A stretch of 64,000 nucleotides of DNA from Mesorhizobium carmichaelinearum (lineage in GTDB: Bacteria > Pseudomonadota > Alphaproteobacteria > Rhizobiales > Rhizobiaceae). The notes beneath the pieces are model-generated. The model was not told the DNA's origin. It saw only the letters and a list, made by a program, of their open reading frames with translations, and ran no database searches. Positions 17,365 through 25,572 of this stretch are shown piece by piece; the stretch's first letter is position 1; each line of letters opens with the position of its first letter. The stretch is taken from NCBI RefSeq assembly GCF_900199455.1, contig NZ_FZQR01000011.1:124001-188000 (forward strand). Reading direction: 5' to 3'. Made by a program: the position numbers and the translations under genes.

Positions 17365-18552
17365 CTACCTCTCCACCAGCGCCATCTTGGCGTTGAACCA
17401 GTTCATGAACAGCGAGGTGAGCAGGCTGATCGACAGGTAGACTGTCATCATGATCAGCACGCACTCGATCGCCTGGCCGGTCTGGTTGAGCACGGTGCCA
17501 GCGGTTGCCGTCAGATCGGGATAGCCGATGGCGATGGCGAGCGAGGAGTTCTTGGTCAGGTTGAGGTATTGGCTCGCCAGCGGCGGGATGACGATGCGCA
17601 TCGCCTGCGGCACCACGACCAGGCGCAACGCCTGCCCCGACCGCAGGCCGAGTGCCTCCGAGGCCTCGCTTTGGCCCCTTGCGACGCCGCGAATGCCGGC
17701 GCGCACGATCTCGGCGATGAACGCGGCCGTATAGAATGAAAGGGCGAGATAAAGCGACAGGAACTCCGGCTTCACGACGAAGCCGCCGGTCAGGTTGAAG
17801 GTCGATTGTTTTGGAAAGTCAAGGCTCAGCGGGAAGCCGCTCAGCGCGTAAGCAAGCAGTGGCAGTCCGACGATCAACGCCACCGATGTCCAAAGCACCG
17901 GGAATTGCTGGCCGGTCGCCATCTGCCGCTGGCGTGCCATGCGGGCGACGAACCACGCCATGGCGATGCCGACAAGAAAAGCGACGAAGATCAGCCAGGA
18001 GCCGTCGCCCCACACGGCGCGCGGAAAATAGATGCCGCGCTGATTTAGAAGGGAGCCGAACGGCAGATGAATGCTCTCCTTCGGTGTTGGCAGCACAGCC
18101 AGCACGCCGGAATACCAGAAGAAGATGACCAGCAGCGGAGGGATGTTACGAAAAATCTCGACATAAACCGTGCAGATCTTCTGGATCAGCCAGTTGCGCG
18201 ACAGCCGGCCAATGCCGACAAAGAAACCGATGATACTGGCTGTGACAATGCCGACGGCGGCGACAATCAGCGTGTTGATGATGCCGACGATAATAGCCCG
18301 GCCATAGGTCGAATCCGACGTGTAGGCGATCGCGCTGTCGCTGATGTCAAAGCCGGCGCGCCCCCGGAGGAAGCCGAAGCCGGAAGCGATGTGAAGGCGC
18401 GTCAGATTGTCGATGACGTTGTTGACGATCCACCAGACGCCCCCAACAAGCAGGACGACGACCACCGTCTGGAAGACAAGACTGCGAACTTTCGGGTCGT
18501 TGATGAAGGAACCGCGGCTCGGCTCCTCGCGAATAACTTCCTGCGATGCCAT
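17365..18552 (-). CDS. aapQ: General L-amino acid ABC transporter permease AapQ
   Basis: 395-aa permease partner of AapM. It has an N-terminal cytoplasmic tail, a first membrane segment VFQTVVVVLLVGGVWWIV, a large periplasmic loop and a C-terminal membrane core. The EAA motif region is EASEALGLRSGQALRLVVVPQAM. Second gene of the operon; the 62-bp gap to aapJ contains a perfect palindrome (18577-18602) likely to reduce expression of aapQMP relative to aapJ. Confidence 0.95.
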   Translation of the reverse strand: MASQEVIREEPSRGSFINDPKVRSLVFQTVVVVLLVGGVWWIVNNVIDNLTRLHIASGFGFLRGRAGFDISDSAIAYTSDSTYGRAIIVGIINTLIVAAVGIVTASIIGFFVGIGRLSRNWLIQKICTVYVEIFRNIPPLLVIFFWYSGVLAVLPTPKESIHLPFGSLLNQRGIYFPRAVWGDGSWLIFVAFLVGIAMAWFVARMARQRQMATGQQFPVLWTSVALIVGLPLLAYALSGFPLSLDFPKQSTFNLTGGFVVKPEFLSLYLALSFYTAAFIAEIVRAGIRGVARGQSEASEALGLRSGQALRLVVVPQAMRIVIPPLASQYLNLTKNSSLAIAIGYPDLTATAGTVLNQTGQAIECVLIMMTVYLSISLLTSLFMNWFNAKMALVER

Positions 18553-18576
18553 GTGACCGTCCCCTGGAAAGAGAAA

Positions 18577-18602
18577 CCGGAAGGCAGATATCTGCCTTCC
18601 GG
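18577..18602 (-). promoter_or_regulatory. aapJ-aapQ intercistronic stem-loop
   Basis: A 26-bp perfect palindrome (CCGGAAGGCAGA, centre TA, TCTGCCTTCCGG) 12 nt after the aapJ stop, followed on the minus strand by a pyrimidine-rich TTTCTCTTTCC. It is probably a partial terminator or RNA-stabilising element that favours the binding protein. Confidence 0.75.
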
Positions 18603-18614
18603 ATCACATTTCGG

Positions 18615-19643
18615 TCAGCGGATCGGCGGAGCGTATTGCAAGCCGCCCTTGGTCCACAGTGCGTTGATGCCGCGGGCGATCTTGAGCGGGCTGCCCGAGC
18701 CGACATTACGGTCGAACATTTCGCCGTAGTTGCCGACGGCCTTGACGATGTTGACGACCCAGTCGTTGGAGACGCCGAGATCGGTGCCGATCTTGGTGTC
18801 CGCTTCCTGGCCGAGCACGCGCTTGATCTCGGGGCTCGGGGAATTCTTCATCTCGTCGACATTGGCCTTGGTGATGCCGAGTTCCTCGGCGTCGAGCAGC
18901 GCGAAATAGGTCCACTTGACGATGTGGTACCACTGGTCGTCGCCCTGGCGCACGGCCGGACCGAGCGGCTCTTTCGAGATGATCTCGGGCAGCACGACGT
19001 GATCGGCCGGCGCGCCCAGCGTCAGGCGGATACCGTAAAGGCCCGACTGGTCGGTGGTGTAGACGTCGCAGCGACCGGCGTCATAGGCGGCGTTGACCTC
19101 TTCGAGCTTTTCGAAGACGACCGGATTGTACTCCATCTTGTTCGCCTTGAAGTAGTCGGCGAGGTTGAGCTCGGTGGTGGTGCCGCTCTGTACGCAGACG
19201 GCGGCACCGGAGAGCTGGAGCGCCGAATTGACGCCCGGCAGCTTCTTGGCGTTGATCATGAAGCCCTGGCCGTCATAGTAGGTCGTGCCGACGAAATTCA
19301 GGCCAAGTGCGGTGTCGCGGTTGATCGTCCAGGTGGTGTTGCGCGACAGGATGTCGACCTCGCCGGACTGCAGCGCGGTGAAGCGCTCCTTGGCGCTGAG
19401 CGGCGTGAACTTGACCTTGGTGCCGTCACCGAAGACGGCGGCCGCGACAGCGCGGCAGAAATCCGCATCGATGCCTTGCCAGTCGCCCTTGTCGTCCGGC
19501 GCTGAGAAGCCGGCGAGACCGGTCGAGACACCGCACTGGATGAAGCCCTTCGCCTTGACGGTGTCGAGCGTCGTCGCCGACGCGGCCGACGCCATAAGCC
19601 CGAGCGTAGCGGCGCCAAGAATGCCGATAGCAATATGTTTCAT
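18615..19643 (-). CDS. aapJ: General L-amino acid ABC transporter substrate-binding protein AapJ
   Basis: 342-aa periplasmic binding protein for L-amino acids. The signal peptide is residues 1-24 (GLMASAASA before TTLDTVKAKG). Conserved family features are GFIQCGVSTGLAGFS, a long SBP fold, DVYTTDQSGLYGIR and the C-terminal VGSGSPLKIARGINALW. The start at 19643 gives the normal MKHIAIGILGA; a longer in-frame extension to 19805 reads as non-coding. First gene of aapJQMP. Control by nitrogen status is known for rhizobial aap operons, but I see no clear minus-strand sigma-54 or NtrC site upstream. Confidence 0.96.
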   Translation of the reverse strand: MKHIAIGILGAATLGLMASAASATTLDTVKAKGFIQCGVSTGLAGFSAPDDKGDWQGIDADFCRAVAAAVFGDGTKVKFTPLSAKERFTALQSGEVDILSRNTTWTINRDTALGLNFVGTTYYDGQGFMINAKKLPGVNSALQLSGAAVCVQSGTTTELNLADYFKANKMEYNPVVFEKLEEVNAAYDAGRCDVYTTDQSGLYGIRLTLGAPADHVVLPEIISKEPLGPAVRQGDDQWYHIVKWTYFALLDAEELGITKANVDEMKNSPSPEIKRVLGQEADTKIGTDLGVSNDWVVNIVKAVGNYGEMFDRNVGSGSPLKIARGINALWTKGGLQYAPPIR

Positions 19644-19953
19644 GACCCACAGACCCTTTTCTCTGTTTTTCAGGCAAACCCTGATTCTTTTTCCCGTGTG
19701 AACGCAGCTCCCATTCCAGCCCATTCCCCGGAATTCCACATCGTAACCGACGCGCCGCCTCCCATTCACGAACAGCATCGAAGGCGATAATTCTCGTGAG
19801 GTCAAGGAAAATGACCGAATCCGAACGTGTTTGAAAATCGATTGCCTAAAATGCCCGAATTGCAGACAAACGCGCCCGCAATTTAGTCACGGCGCGAATA
19901 AAGTCGGCAAAGCGTATTCAACGCAAAATGCGGGCCAGCGGCGAAATCCATCC

Positions 19954-19970
19954 CTGGCACCAGCGTTGCG
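19954..19970 (+). promoter_or_regulatory. Candidate sigma-54 (RpoN) promoter
   Basis: CTGGCAC, five bases, then TTGCG matches the -24/-12 consensus with correct spacing. It points towards metC, about 390 bp upstream of its start. Chance occurrence in a window this size is possible. Confidence 0.4.
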
Positions 19971-20341
19971 TCACTGATCTGGATACGGAATGAATTGGCA
20001 CGCCCGAAGACTGTCATCAGACATGTGCTGTTAAAACGCGCGAGAAACGAGCCACACGTCGGCCGCCGCCATCAACACACCGGAAATGCGCGGAATCAAC
20101 TGCCCGCTCGTGACTGTCTTTCCAGGAGGAGGAGGAGGATGGCGATGCCGGCGATCCACAGGCTTCCCCTAGCCGCTGGCAAGGCCAGGTGCCGCGTCGC
20201 TCGCTCGCGCACTGCCGCATCCGGCCAGCCGCTTTCACGACCTGACGGCGACGCCGGTCCGCGAGAGAATTGGCATATTCGAAGTCTATCCCTGGCGGAC
20301 GGTGGGCGGTTGCACGGTCCCTGACACCGCACTATGGCTAG

Positions 20342-20360
20342 CGCCTTGTCAAACAAGGCG
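20342..20360 (+). promoter_or_regulatory. Stem-loop immediately before metC start
   Basis: CGCCTTGT / ACAAGGCG form a perfect 8-bp stem with a 3-nt loop ending 10 nt before the metC ATG. It could limit ribosome access. It does not match the SAM-II riboswitch pattern common before alphaproteobacterial methionine genes. Confidence 0.4.
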
Positions 20361-20370
20361 AAGACGAAGA

Positions 20371-21552
20371 ATGGCTAAGGACGGCAACGAGCAGGTTTCC
20401 GGAAAAATGGGCATCAACACGCGGCTTGCCCATTCGGGCAACAACCCGCACGACTATTTCGGCTTCGTCAATCCGCCTGTCGTGCACGCCTCGACGGTGC
20501 TGTTCCGCGATGCCGCGACGATGGCGGCGCGCGACCAGAAATACACTTACGGCACACGCGGTACGCCGACGACGGACGCCCTTGCCCATGCCATTGACGC
20601 GCTGGAGGGATCCGCCGGCACGATCCTGGTGCCGTCGGGCCTGGCGGCGGTGACCATTCCGCTGCTCGCCTTCGTATCGGCCGGCGATCATCTGCTGATC
20701 GTCGATAGCGTCTACCATCCGACCCGTAATTTCGCCGACACGATGCTGAAGCGGCTCGGCGTCGAGGTGGAATATTATGATCCGCATATCGGCGCTGATA
20801 TCGCAGCCCTGATCAAGCCCAACACCAAAGTGGTGTTCACGGAATCGCCGGCCTCCAACACATTCGAGGTGCAGGACATACCGGCGATCGCCAAGGCGGC
20901 GCATGCCGCCGGCGCCATCGTGATGATGGACAACACCTGGGCGACGCCGCTCTATTTCCGGCCGCTCGACTACGGCGTCGACATCTCCATCCACGCGGCG
21001 ACGAAGTATCCGGCCGGCCATTCCGACGTGCTGCTTGGTACGGTCTCGGCCAATGAGAGCCATTGGAAGCAGCTCTTCGAGAGCTTTTGCACGCTTGGCT
21101 GCTGTGCAGGCCCCGATGATGTTTACCAGGTGCTGCGCGGCCTGCGCACGATGGGCGTGCGCCTGGAACATCACCAGCGCAGCGCACTCGCCATCGCATC
21201 GTGGCTCGAAGGCCAGAAGGGCGTGGCACGCGTGCTCCACCCTGCCCTTCCCAGCCACCCGGATTACGATTTGTGGAAGCGCGACTTTTGCGGTTCGAGC
21301 GGCATCTTTTCCTTCGTGATGGCCGGCGGCGGCCAGAAGGAGCAGCACGCCTTTCTCGACGCGCTGCAGATCTTCGGGCTCGGCTATTCCTGGGGCGGCT
21401 ATGAGAGCCTCGCGGTGCCGGTCTGGCTCAGCGACCGTGTCGTTGCAAAAGGCCCCTATGAGGGACCACTCATCCGCCTGCAGATCGGCCTTGAGGATGT
21501 CGACGACCTGAAAGCCGACATCCTGCGCGGGCTGGCGGCTGCCGCCGCCTGA
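20371..21552 (+). CDS. metC: Cystathionine beta-lyase
   Basis: 393-aa PLP enzyme of the Cys/Met metabolism family, expected to cleave cystathionine to homocysteine, pyruvate and ammonia in methionine synthesis. The PLP lysine is Lys212 in the context SIHAATKYPAGHSDV. The phosphate-binding VPSGLAAVTIPLLAFV and the conserved DNTWATPLYFRPLDYGVD are present, with KYTYGTRGTPTTDALAHAI typical of MetC rather than MetB. The ATG at 20371 gives the normal family length. It appears monocistronic. Confidence 0.94.
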   Translation: MAKDGNEQVSGKMGINTRLAHSGNNPHDYFGFVNPPVVHASTVLFRDAATMAARDQKYTYGTRGTPTTDALAHAIDALEGSAGTILVPSGLAAVTIPLLAFVSAGDHLLIVDSVYHPTRNFADTMLKRLGVEVEYYDPHIGADIAALIKPNTKVVFTESPASNTFEVQDIPAIAKAAHAAGAIVMMDNTWATPLYFRPLDYGVDISIHAATKYPAGHSDVLLGTVSANESHWKQLFESFCTLGCCAGPDDVYQVLRGLRTMGVRLEHHQRSALAIASWLEGQKGVARVLHPALPSHPDYDLWKRDFCGSSGIFSFVMAGGGQKEQHAFLDALQIFGLGYSWGGYESLAVPVWLSDRVVAKGPYEGPLIRLQIGLEDVDDLKADILRGLAAAAA

Positions 21553-21776
21553 CGGCGCATACGGGCTGGCTGCCGGGCAGAATCGGCAGAAGGGCGCAAG
21601 GCTCTGACGCTGATGACAAAGTGCGAGCCGTTCGCAGCATCCCAGCGAGGCGTGGCGCGCAATATTATTCTCTTGGCCGTCGACTTGGCGGATTTGTTTG
21701 ACTTTCAAATCCATGGGTTCGGCTGCATTGCCTGCTGCACGGCATCGTCAGCAATCCATTTGTCACAAAGCTTGCC

Positions 21777-22856
21777 ATGGCCTTTCGTCTTTTTGTCCCC
21801 ATCCTTGCCGGCGCGACGCTGCGTGAACGCATCCTGGCGTGTATCGGAGCCACGATCGGCATCGCGCTGACCGGCGTGATCAGCGGGCTGGCGATGGGCG
21901 GCGGCCCGCATGTGGCCCTGCTGGTGGCGCCGATGGGCGCCTCCGCCGTGCTTCTCTTCGCCGTGCCCGCGAGCCCGTTGGCGCAACCCTGGTCGATCAT
22001 CGGCGGCAATTCCATATCGGCGCTGGTCGGTGTGACCGTGGCGCATTTCATCCATGATCCGGTATTTGCCTCGGGCCTTGCCGTGGCGCTCGCCATCGCG
22101 GCGATGTCGTTCACGCGCTGCCTGCATCCGCCAGGTGGCGCGGCGGCATTGACGGGAGTGCTTGGCGGGCCTGCCGTTGTCAGCGCGGGCTTCCTGTTTC
22201 CCTTCGTGCCGGTGGCGTTGAATTCGATCATCCTGGTCACGCTGGGTTTCCTTTTCCACAGGCTGGCGCGGCGCAACTACCCGCATGTCGCCGCACCCGC
22301 CGCCAACAGCCACGGGACCGCCGATCCGCCGGCGCAACAGCGCGTCGGCTTCCGGCCCGAGGATATCGACGCGGCGCTGACCACGCTCGACGAAACCTTC
22401 GACATCAACCGCAACGACCTCGAACGGCTGTTGAGACAAGTCGAGCTACAGGCCATGGTGCGCTCGCACCGGACCCTGCTGTGCCAGGACATCATGTCCC
22501 GCGACGTGATTTCGGTGTCCGAGCAGGCCACGGCCCACGAGGCGCGACAGCAACTGCTCGATCACAACATCCGCACCTTGCCGGTGGTTGACGCGGATGT
22601 CCGGCTGGTCGGGGCCGTCGGCCTGCGCGAGCTGACGAAGGCCACCGATACGGTGAAGGGCGTGATGTCGAAGGCCGGCACCGCCTCGCCCGACACGCCG
22701 GCGATGAGCCTGCTTCCCGTGCTGACCGACGGCCGCAGCCATGCCGTGGTCATCGTCGACGGCGAGCGGCGCATTCTCGGCCTGATCACCCAGACCGACC
22801 TGCTGGCGGCGGCCGCACGCGTGCAAGCCGCAGACAAGGGATTGGCGGCGGCTTAG
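21777..22856 (+). CDS. HPP family membrane protein with C-terminal CBS pair
   Basis: 359-aa protein. The N-terminal HPP domain has four membrane segments and its name motif in CLHPPGGAAALTG (about residue 115). After a linker come two CBS domains (DIMSRDVISVSEQATAHEAR..., and GVMSKAGTASPDTPAMSLL...ILGLITQTDLL). CBS pairs usually bind adenine nucleotides and gate the attached domain. HPP proteins have been linked to nitrite transport in chloroplasts and cyanobacteria; function here is unknown. It lies 93 bp before the ECF sigma gene, with the sigma promoter in between, so it is a separate unit. Confidence 0.9.
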   Translation: MAFRLFVPILAGATLRERILACIGATIGIALTGVISGLAMGGGPHVALLVAPMGASAVLLFAVPASPLAQPWSIIGGNSISALVGVTVAHFIHDPVFASGLAVALAIAAMSFTRCLHPPGGAAALTGVLGGPAVVSAGFLFPFVPVALNSIILVTLGFLFHRLARRNYPHVAAPAANSHGTADPPAQQRVGFRPEDIDAALTTLDETFDINRNDLERLLRQVELQAMVRSHRTLLCQDIMSRDVISVSEQATAHEARQQLLDHNIRTLPVVDADVRLVGAVGLRELTKATDTVKGVMSKAGTASPDTPAMSLLPVLTDGRSHAVVIVDGERRILGLITQTDLLAAAARVQAADKGLAAA

Positions 22857-22882
22857 AATAGCGAAGCCAGGTGCCGAAATCC

Positions 22883-22912
22883 GGGAACCTTTTTCAGGCA
22901 GGTGCATCCAAC
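22883..22912 (+). promoter_or_regulatory. ECF-type promoter of the sigma factor gene (autoregulation)
   Basis: GGGAAC (22883-22888), a 16-nt spacer and CATCCAAC (22905-22912). The same elements with the same spacing occur at 23653-23682, pointing to one ECF sigma factor reading both. Confidence 0.75.
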
Positions 22913-22949
22913 GTACAGTCAAGTGCCTGTTCGGGGAGATCCGGTCGCG

Positions 22950-23636
22950 ATGAGCAAGCTCGCAATGCCCGTCAAAATGCCTGGGGTGGCCGAGGCCCCT
23001 TCCGGCGACGTGCTGCTCGTACAGCGAGCACTGGCACGCGAGGCGGGCGCCTTTCGCGTCATCATCAAGATGCACAACCAGCGGCTCTACCGCATCGCGC
23101 GCGGCATACTGCGCAACGACGCCGAAGCCGAGGACGTCGTCCAGGAGGCCTATGTCCGCGCCTTCGCCGGCCTCGCCGCATTTCGCCGCGACTCCTCGCT
23201 CGCCACCTGGCTGTCGCGCATCGTCATCAACGAAGCGCTGGGCCGCCTGCGCAAGAGGCGCCGCACCGTGGCGATGCCCGAAAACCCGGAAGCGCAGATC
23301 ATCCGCTTTCCCCTCAACCCCAGCGACGACCCGGAGCGGACGATGGCGCAGCGGCAGATTCTGGCACTCGTCGAACGGGCGACCGACAGTCTGCCCGACA
23401 TCTACCGCATGGTCTTCGTGGCTCGCGTCATCGAGGGCCTGAGCATGGAGGAAACCGCCGATCTGCTTGGCGTGCGGCCGGAGACCGTCAAGACAAGGCT
23501 GCACCGGGCGCGTACCTTGTTGCGCAGGGCCCTGGACGATGAGATCGGCCCGGTGCTGCTCGACGCCTTTCCCTTCGCCGGCCGCCGTTGCGAGCGGCTG
23601 ACCAAGGCCGTGATGGGACGGCTGGGTTTCGAGTGA
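22950..23636 (+). CDS. ECF-family RNA polymerase sigma factor
   Basis: 228-aa extracytoplasmic-function sigma factor. Region 2 is the segment LYRIARGILRNDAEAEDVVQ to RDSSLATWLSRIVINEAL; region 4 runs from LPDIYRMVFVARVIEGLS to VRPETVKTRLHRAR. The ATG at 22950, with GGGGAG upstream, is chosen because the predicted -10 element at 22905 lies downstream of the longer GTG start at 22902. No anti-sigma gene is adjacent. The 40-residue N-terminal extension and a tail after region 4 are unusual for the smallest ECFs and may be regulatory. It probably drives itself and the DUF4142-cupredoxin pair. Confidence 0.92.
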   Translation: MSKLAMPVKMPGVAEAPSGDVLLVQRALAREAGAFRVIIKMHNQRLYRIARGILRNDAEAEDVVQEAYVRAFAGLAAFRRDSSLATWLSRIVINEALGRLRKRRRTVAMPENPEAQIIRFPLNPSDDPERTMAQRQILALVERATDSLPDIYRMVFVARVIEGLSMEETADLLGVRPETVKTRLHRARTLLRRALDDEIGPVLLDAFPFAGRRCERLTKAVMGRLGFE

Positions 23637-23652
23637 TCCTGTTCTGATTTTC

Positions 23653-23682
23653 GGGAACGTTTGTCCCGGCTGCGCATCCAAT
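23653..23682 (+). promoter_or_regulatory. ECF-type promoter of the DUF4142-cupredoxin operon
   Basis: GGGAAC (23653-23658), a 16-nt spacer and CATCCAAT (23675-23682), 61 bp before the DUF4142 start. It matches the element at 22883 in sequence and spacing. Confidence 0.75.
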
Positions 23683-23742
23683 CAGCGTCAACTGAAAATG
23701 TAAGCCCGGCGCCTCCAGCGCGGCCGGGCGAAGGAGGATGCC

Positions 23743-24267
23743 ATGTTCACCCGATATACCGCCGCCCTTGCCGCCCTGCTCTTCGTCAGCGCCGCCCCTT
23801 TCGCGCAAGCCGCGGACAAGCCGACCGATCCGCAGATCGCCCACATCGCCTACACTGCCGGCGTCCTCGACATCGAGGCGGCCAAGCTGGCGATCAAGAC
23901 ATCGAAGAACAAGGAGGTCGTCGCCTTCGCCAAGGACATGGAGCGCGACCATGAGGCGGTGAACAAGCAGGCGCTCGACCTGGTCAAGAAGCTCAAGGTG
24001 AAACCCGAGGACAACGCCACCAGCCAGGCGCTGAGCAAGGCGGCGGAAGAAGAACGCGCCAAGCTCGCCAAGCTGAAAGGGGCAGCCTTCGACAAGGCCT
24101 ATATCGAGAACGAAGTCGCCTATCACAAGCAGGTCAACGGCGCGCTCGAAACGCTGCTCATTCCTTCGGCCAGCAATGCCGAGCTGAAGAGCCTGCTCGA
24201 GACCGGCCTCAAGATCTTCCAGGGGCATGAGCAGCATGCCGAACATGTCGCCGGCATGCTGAAATGA
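23743..24267 (+). CDS. DUF4142 exported protein
   Basis: 174-aa protein with a signal peptide (residues 1-23, SAAPFAQAADKP) and a ferritin-like four-helix DUF4142 domain. The family pattern is FAKDMERDHEAVNKQAL, then AYIENEVAYHKQVNGALE, with His residues spaced as in possible metal sites. It is periplasmic by prediction. Members often occur in stress regulons of proteobacteria, but biochemistry is not established. AAGGAGG lies 8 nt before the ATG. It overlaps the cupredoxin gene by 4 bp (ATGA), so the two are translationally coupled and share the ECF promoter. Confidence 0.9.
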   Translation: MFTRYTAALAALLFVSAAPFAQAADKPTDPQIAHIAYTAGVLDIEAAKLAIKTSKNKEVVAFAKDMERDHEAVNKQALDLVKKLKVKPEDNATSQALSKAAEEERAKLAKLKGAAFDKAYIENEVAYHKQVNGALETLLIPSASNAELKSLLETGLKIFQGHEQHAEHVAGMLK

Positions 24268-24581
24268 AAGCGGGTGCCTTGATCCGTCTGTCATGGCTCG
24301 CCGCCCTGGCGCTTACGGTGGCGCCGGCGGCCGCCGCAACCATAGAGGTCACCATCGACAAGCTCGTCTTCTCGCCGGCAACCGTCGAGGCGAAGGTCGG
24401 CGACACGATCGAGTGGGTGAACAAGGACGTGATTGCCCATACGGCCACCGTGAAGGGCGGCTGGGAGGTGATGATCCCGCCGAAGAAATCGGCAAGCCTG
24501 ACAGTGAAGGCGGCCGGAGCGGTCGACTATTTCTGCCGCTTTCACCCCAACATGAAAGGCCGCTTGGTGGTGGCGCCCTGA
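24264..24581 (+). CDS. Small periplasmic cupredoxin (amicyanin/plastocyanin-like)
   Basis: 105-aa blue-copper protein with a signal peptide (residues 1-24). Type-1 copper ligands are all present: His59 (VIAHTA), Cys91, His94 and Met97 in the C-x2-H-x2-M loop CRFHPNM, the short ligand loop of amicyanin. It should carry single electrons in the periplasm; the partner is unknown, and no methylamine dehydrogenase lies nearby. Coupling to the DUF4142 gene and the ECF promoter suggests a stress-induced redox role. Confidence 0.92.
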   Translation: MKAGALIRLSWLAALALTVAPAAAATIEVTIDKLVFSPATVEAKVGDTIEWVNKDVIAHTATVKGGWEVMIPPKKSASLTVKAAGAVDYFCRFHPNMKGRLVVAP

Positions 24582-24589
24582 GACTGAGA

Positions 24590-24621
24590 GATCGACGGCG
24601 AAAACCGCTTCGCCGTCGATC
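24590..24621. terminator. Stem-loop between convergent cupredoxin and LysR genes
   Basis: A 13-bp perfect stem (GATCGACGGCGAA / TTCGCCGTCGATC) with a 6-nt loop fills the 41-bp gap between the two stops. It has no clear T-run, but the placement suggests a two-way terminator. Confidence 0.6.
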
Positions 24622-24622
24622 G

Positions 24623-25522
24623 CTATCCCGAGCTGGTCAACTCTGCCTGCGAAAGCAGCCATTCGATCATTTGCGCTGCTTGGGCAGGTGGCCGGTCTGG
24701 AGCCAGCACTTCGAGGCTGAGGCCACTCTGGACACGCTGGGAAAACGGCGCCACGAGCGCGCCGGACGCCAGGGCGCGAGAGACCAGCACTTCATGCCCC
24801 ATCAGCACGCCGGCGCCATCGATAGCGGCCTGAAGTGCAAGGCTATAAAGCGAAAACTCCGATCCGGCATCGATCGATGGGCCTTTCATGCCGACACTGT
24901 CAAACCAAAGGTTCCAATCACCGGTCCAGGTGGTGTCCCACAACAAGAGCTGCGAGGCGAGATCCGCGGGCGTTTTCAGTTGTGCGGCCAAGCCGGGAGT
25001 ACAGACCGGAAACAGGACATCGTCGCAAAGCTTGAACGAACGGCTGCCGCCGGCTCTTTGCCTTGTCAGGAAGATGGCGAGGTCGAATGGTTCTCGCCTG
25101 AAATCCGGCGGCTCCTCGAGCGCGTGTATGGATGGACGAAGAGCCGGCAAGGCAGCGCGCAGAGCCGGCAAGCGCGGGGCCAGCCACAGTTGGGCAATGG
25201 ACGGCAGCGCAGCGATACTCACTTGCGATTTCGGCGCCCAGATGCGCAGTTCCTGAACGGCAAGGCCCAAGGCGTCAAACGCAGTGGAGAAGGCCGGGAT
25301 TGCCGCGCGTCCCGCTTCCGTCAGATGCAGCCCTTGCGCATGCCGGACAAAAAGCGGCGAGCCAAGCCACGCTTCGAGGGATTTGACCTGATGCGACACG
25401 GCCGCGGGCGTGACACCGAGTTCATCCGCGGCCTTGGCGAAGCTCTCATGCCGAGCAGCGGCCTCGAAGGCCCGCAAGGAGTTGAGGGGCGGCATTCGAG
25501 GTCGCGGCGGATTGACAGCCAT
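24623..25522 (-). CDS. LysR-family regulator (GcvA-like)
   Basis: 299-aa LysR regulator of the GcvA-like group. The helix-turn-helix lies in MPPLNSLRAFEAAARHESFAKAADELGVTPAAVSHQVKSLE-type sequence, the hallmark opening of that group, followed by an effector domain. Starts at 25522 (MAVNPP) or 25495 (MPPLNSL) are both possible. It is the third gene of a minus-strand unit behind an SHMT-like enzyme and a binding protein. GcvA itself responds to glycine, which fits an SHMT-like partner, but this is inference. A palindrome at 28157 upstream of the unit is its likely operator. Confidence 0.9.
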   Translation of the reverse strand: MAVNPPRPRMPPLNSLRAFEAAARHESFAKAADELGVTPAAVSHQVKSLEAWLGSPLFVRHAQGLHLTEAGRAAIPAFSTAFDALGLAVQELRIWAPKSQVSIAALPSIAQLWLAPRLPALRAALPALRPSIHALEEPPDFRREPFDLAIFLTRQRAGGSRSFKLCDDVLFPVCTPGLAAQLKTPADLASQLLLWDTTWTGDWNLWFDSVGMKGPSIDAGSEFSLYSLALQAAIDGAGVLMGHEVLVSRALASGALVAPFSQRVQSGLSLEVLAPDRPPAQAAQMIEWLLSQAELTSSG

Positions 25523-25538
25523 CCAGCATCCCAGGACG

Positions 25539-25565
25539 GCGTCGGCGGCCAGTGGCCGCCGACGC
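25539..25565 (-). promoter_or_regulatory. Stem-loop after the LivK-like binding-protein gene
   Basis: A 12-bp perfect stem (GCGTCGGCGGCC / GGCCGCCGACGC) with a 3-nt loop, 7 nt after the stop and with no T-run. Probably stabilises the upstream mRNA or limits read-through into the LysR gene. Confidence 0.65.
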
Positions 25566-25572
25566 GATGTTT

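Larger units (their letters stand above)
19644..20370. other. 727-bp intergenic region between divergent aapJ and metC
   Basis: No protein gene I can support. Reading frames here (for example 19995-20324 plus and 20096-20356 minus) lack protein-like composition. The aapJ side (19650-19930) is relatively AT-rich and should hold the aap promoter. The metC side holds a candidate sigma-54 promoter at 19954, a GGAGGAGGAGGAGG run just before an ATG at about 20138 that opens a short poor-quality frame, and a stem-loop directly before metC. Confidence 0.6.

Noticed and set aside
20138..20324. Short frame after a GGAGGAGGAGGAGG run upstream of metC
   Set aside because: The ribosome-binding run is suggestive, but the peptide (rich in Arg, Pro and Ser) has no protein-like features or family.
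20300..20370. SAM-II-type riboswitch before metC
   Set aside because: The expected pseudoknot sequence pattern is not present; only a simple stem-loop is seen.
22902..22949. Upstream GTG start for the ECF sigma gene
   Set aside because: It would lie within the predicted -10 element, so the transcript would not contain it.
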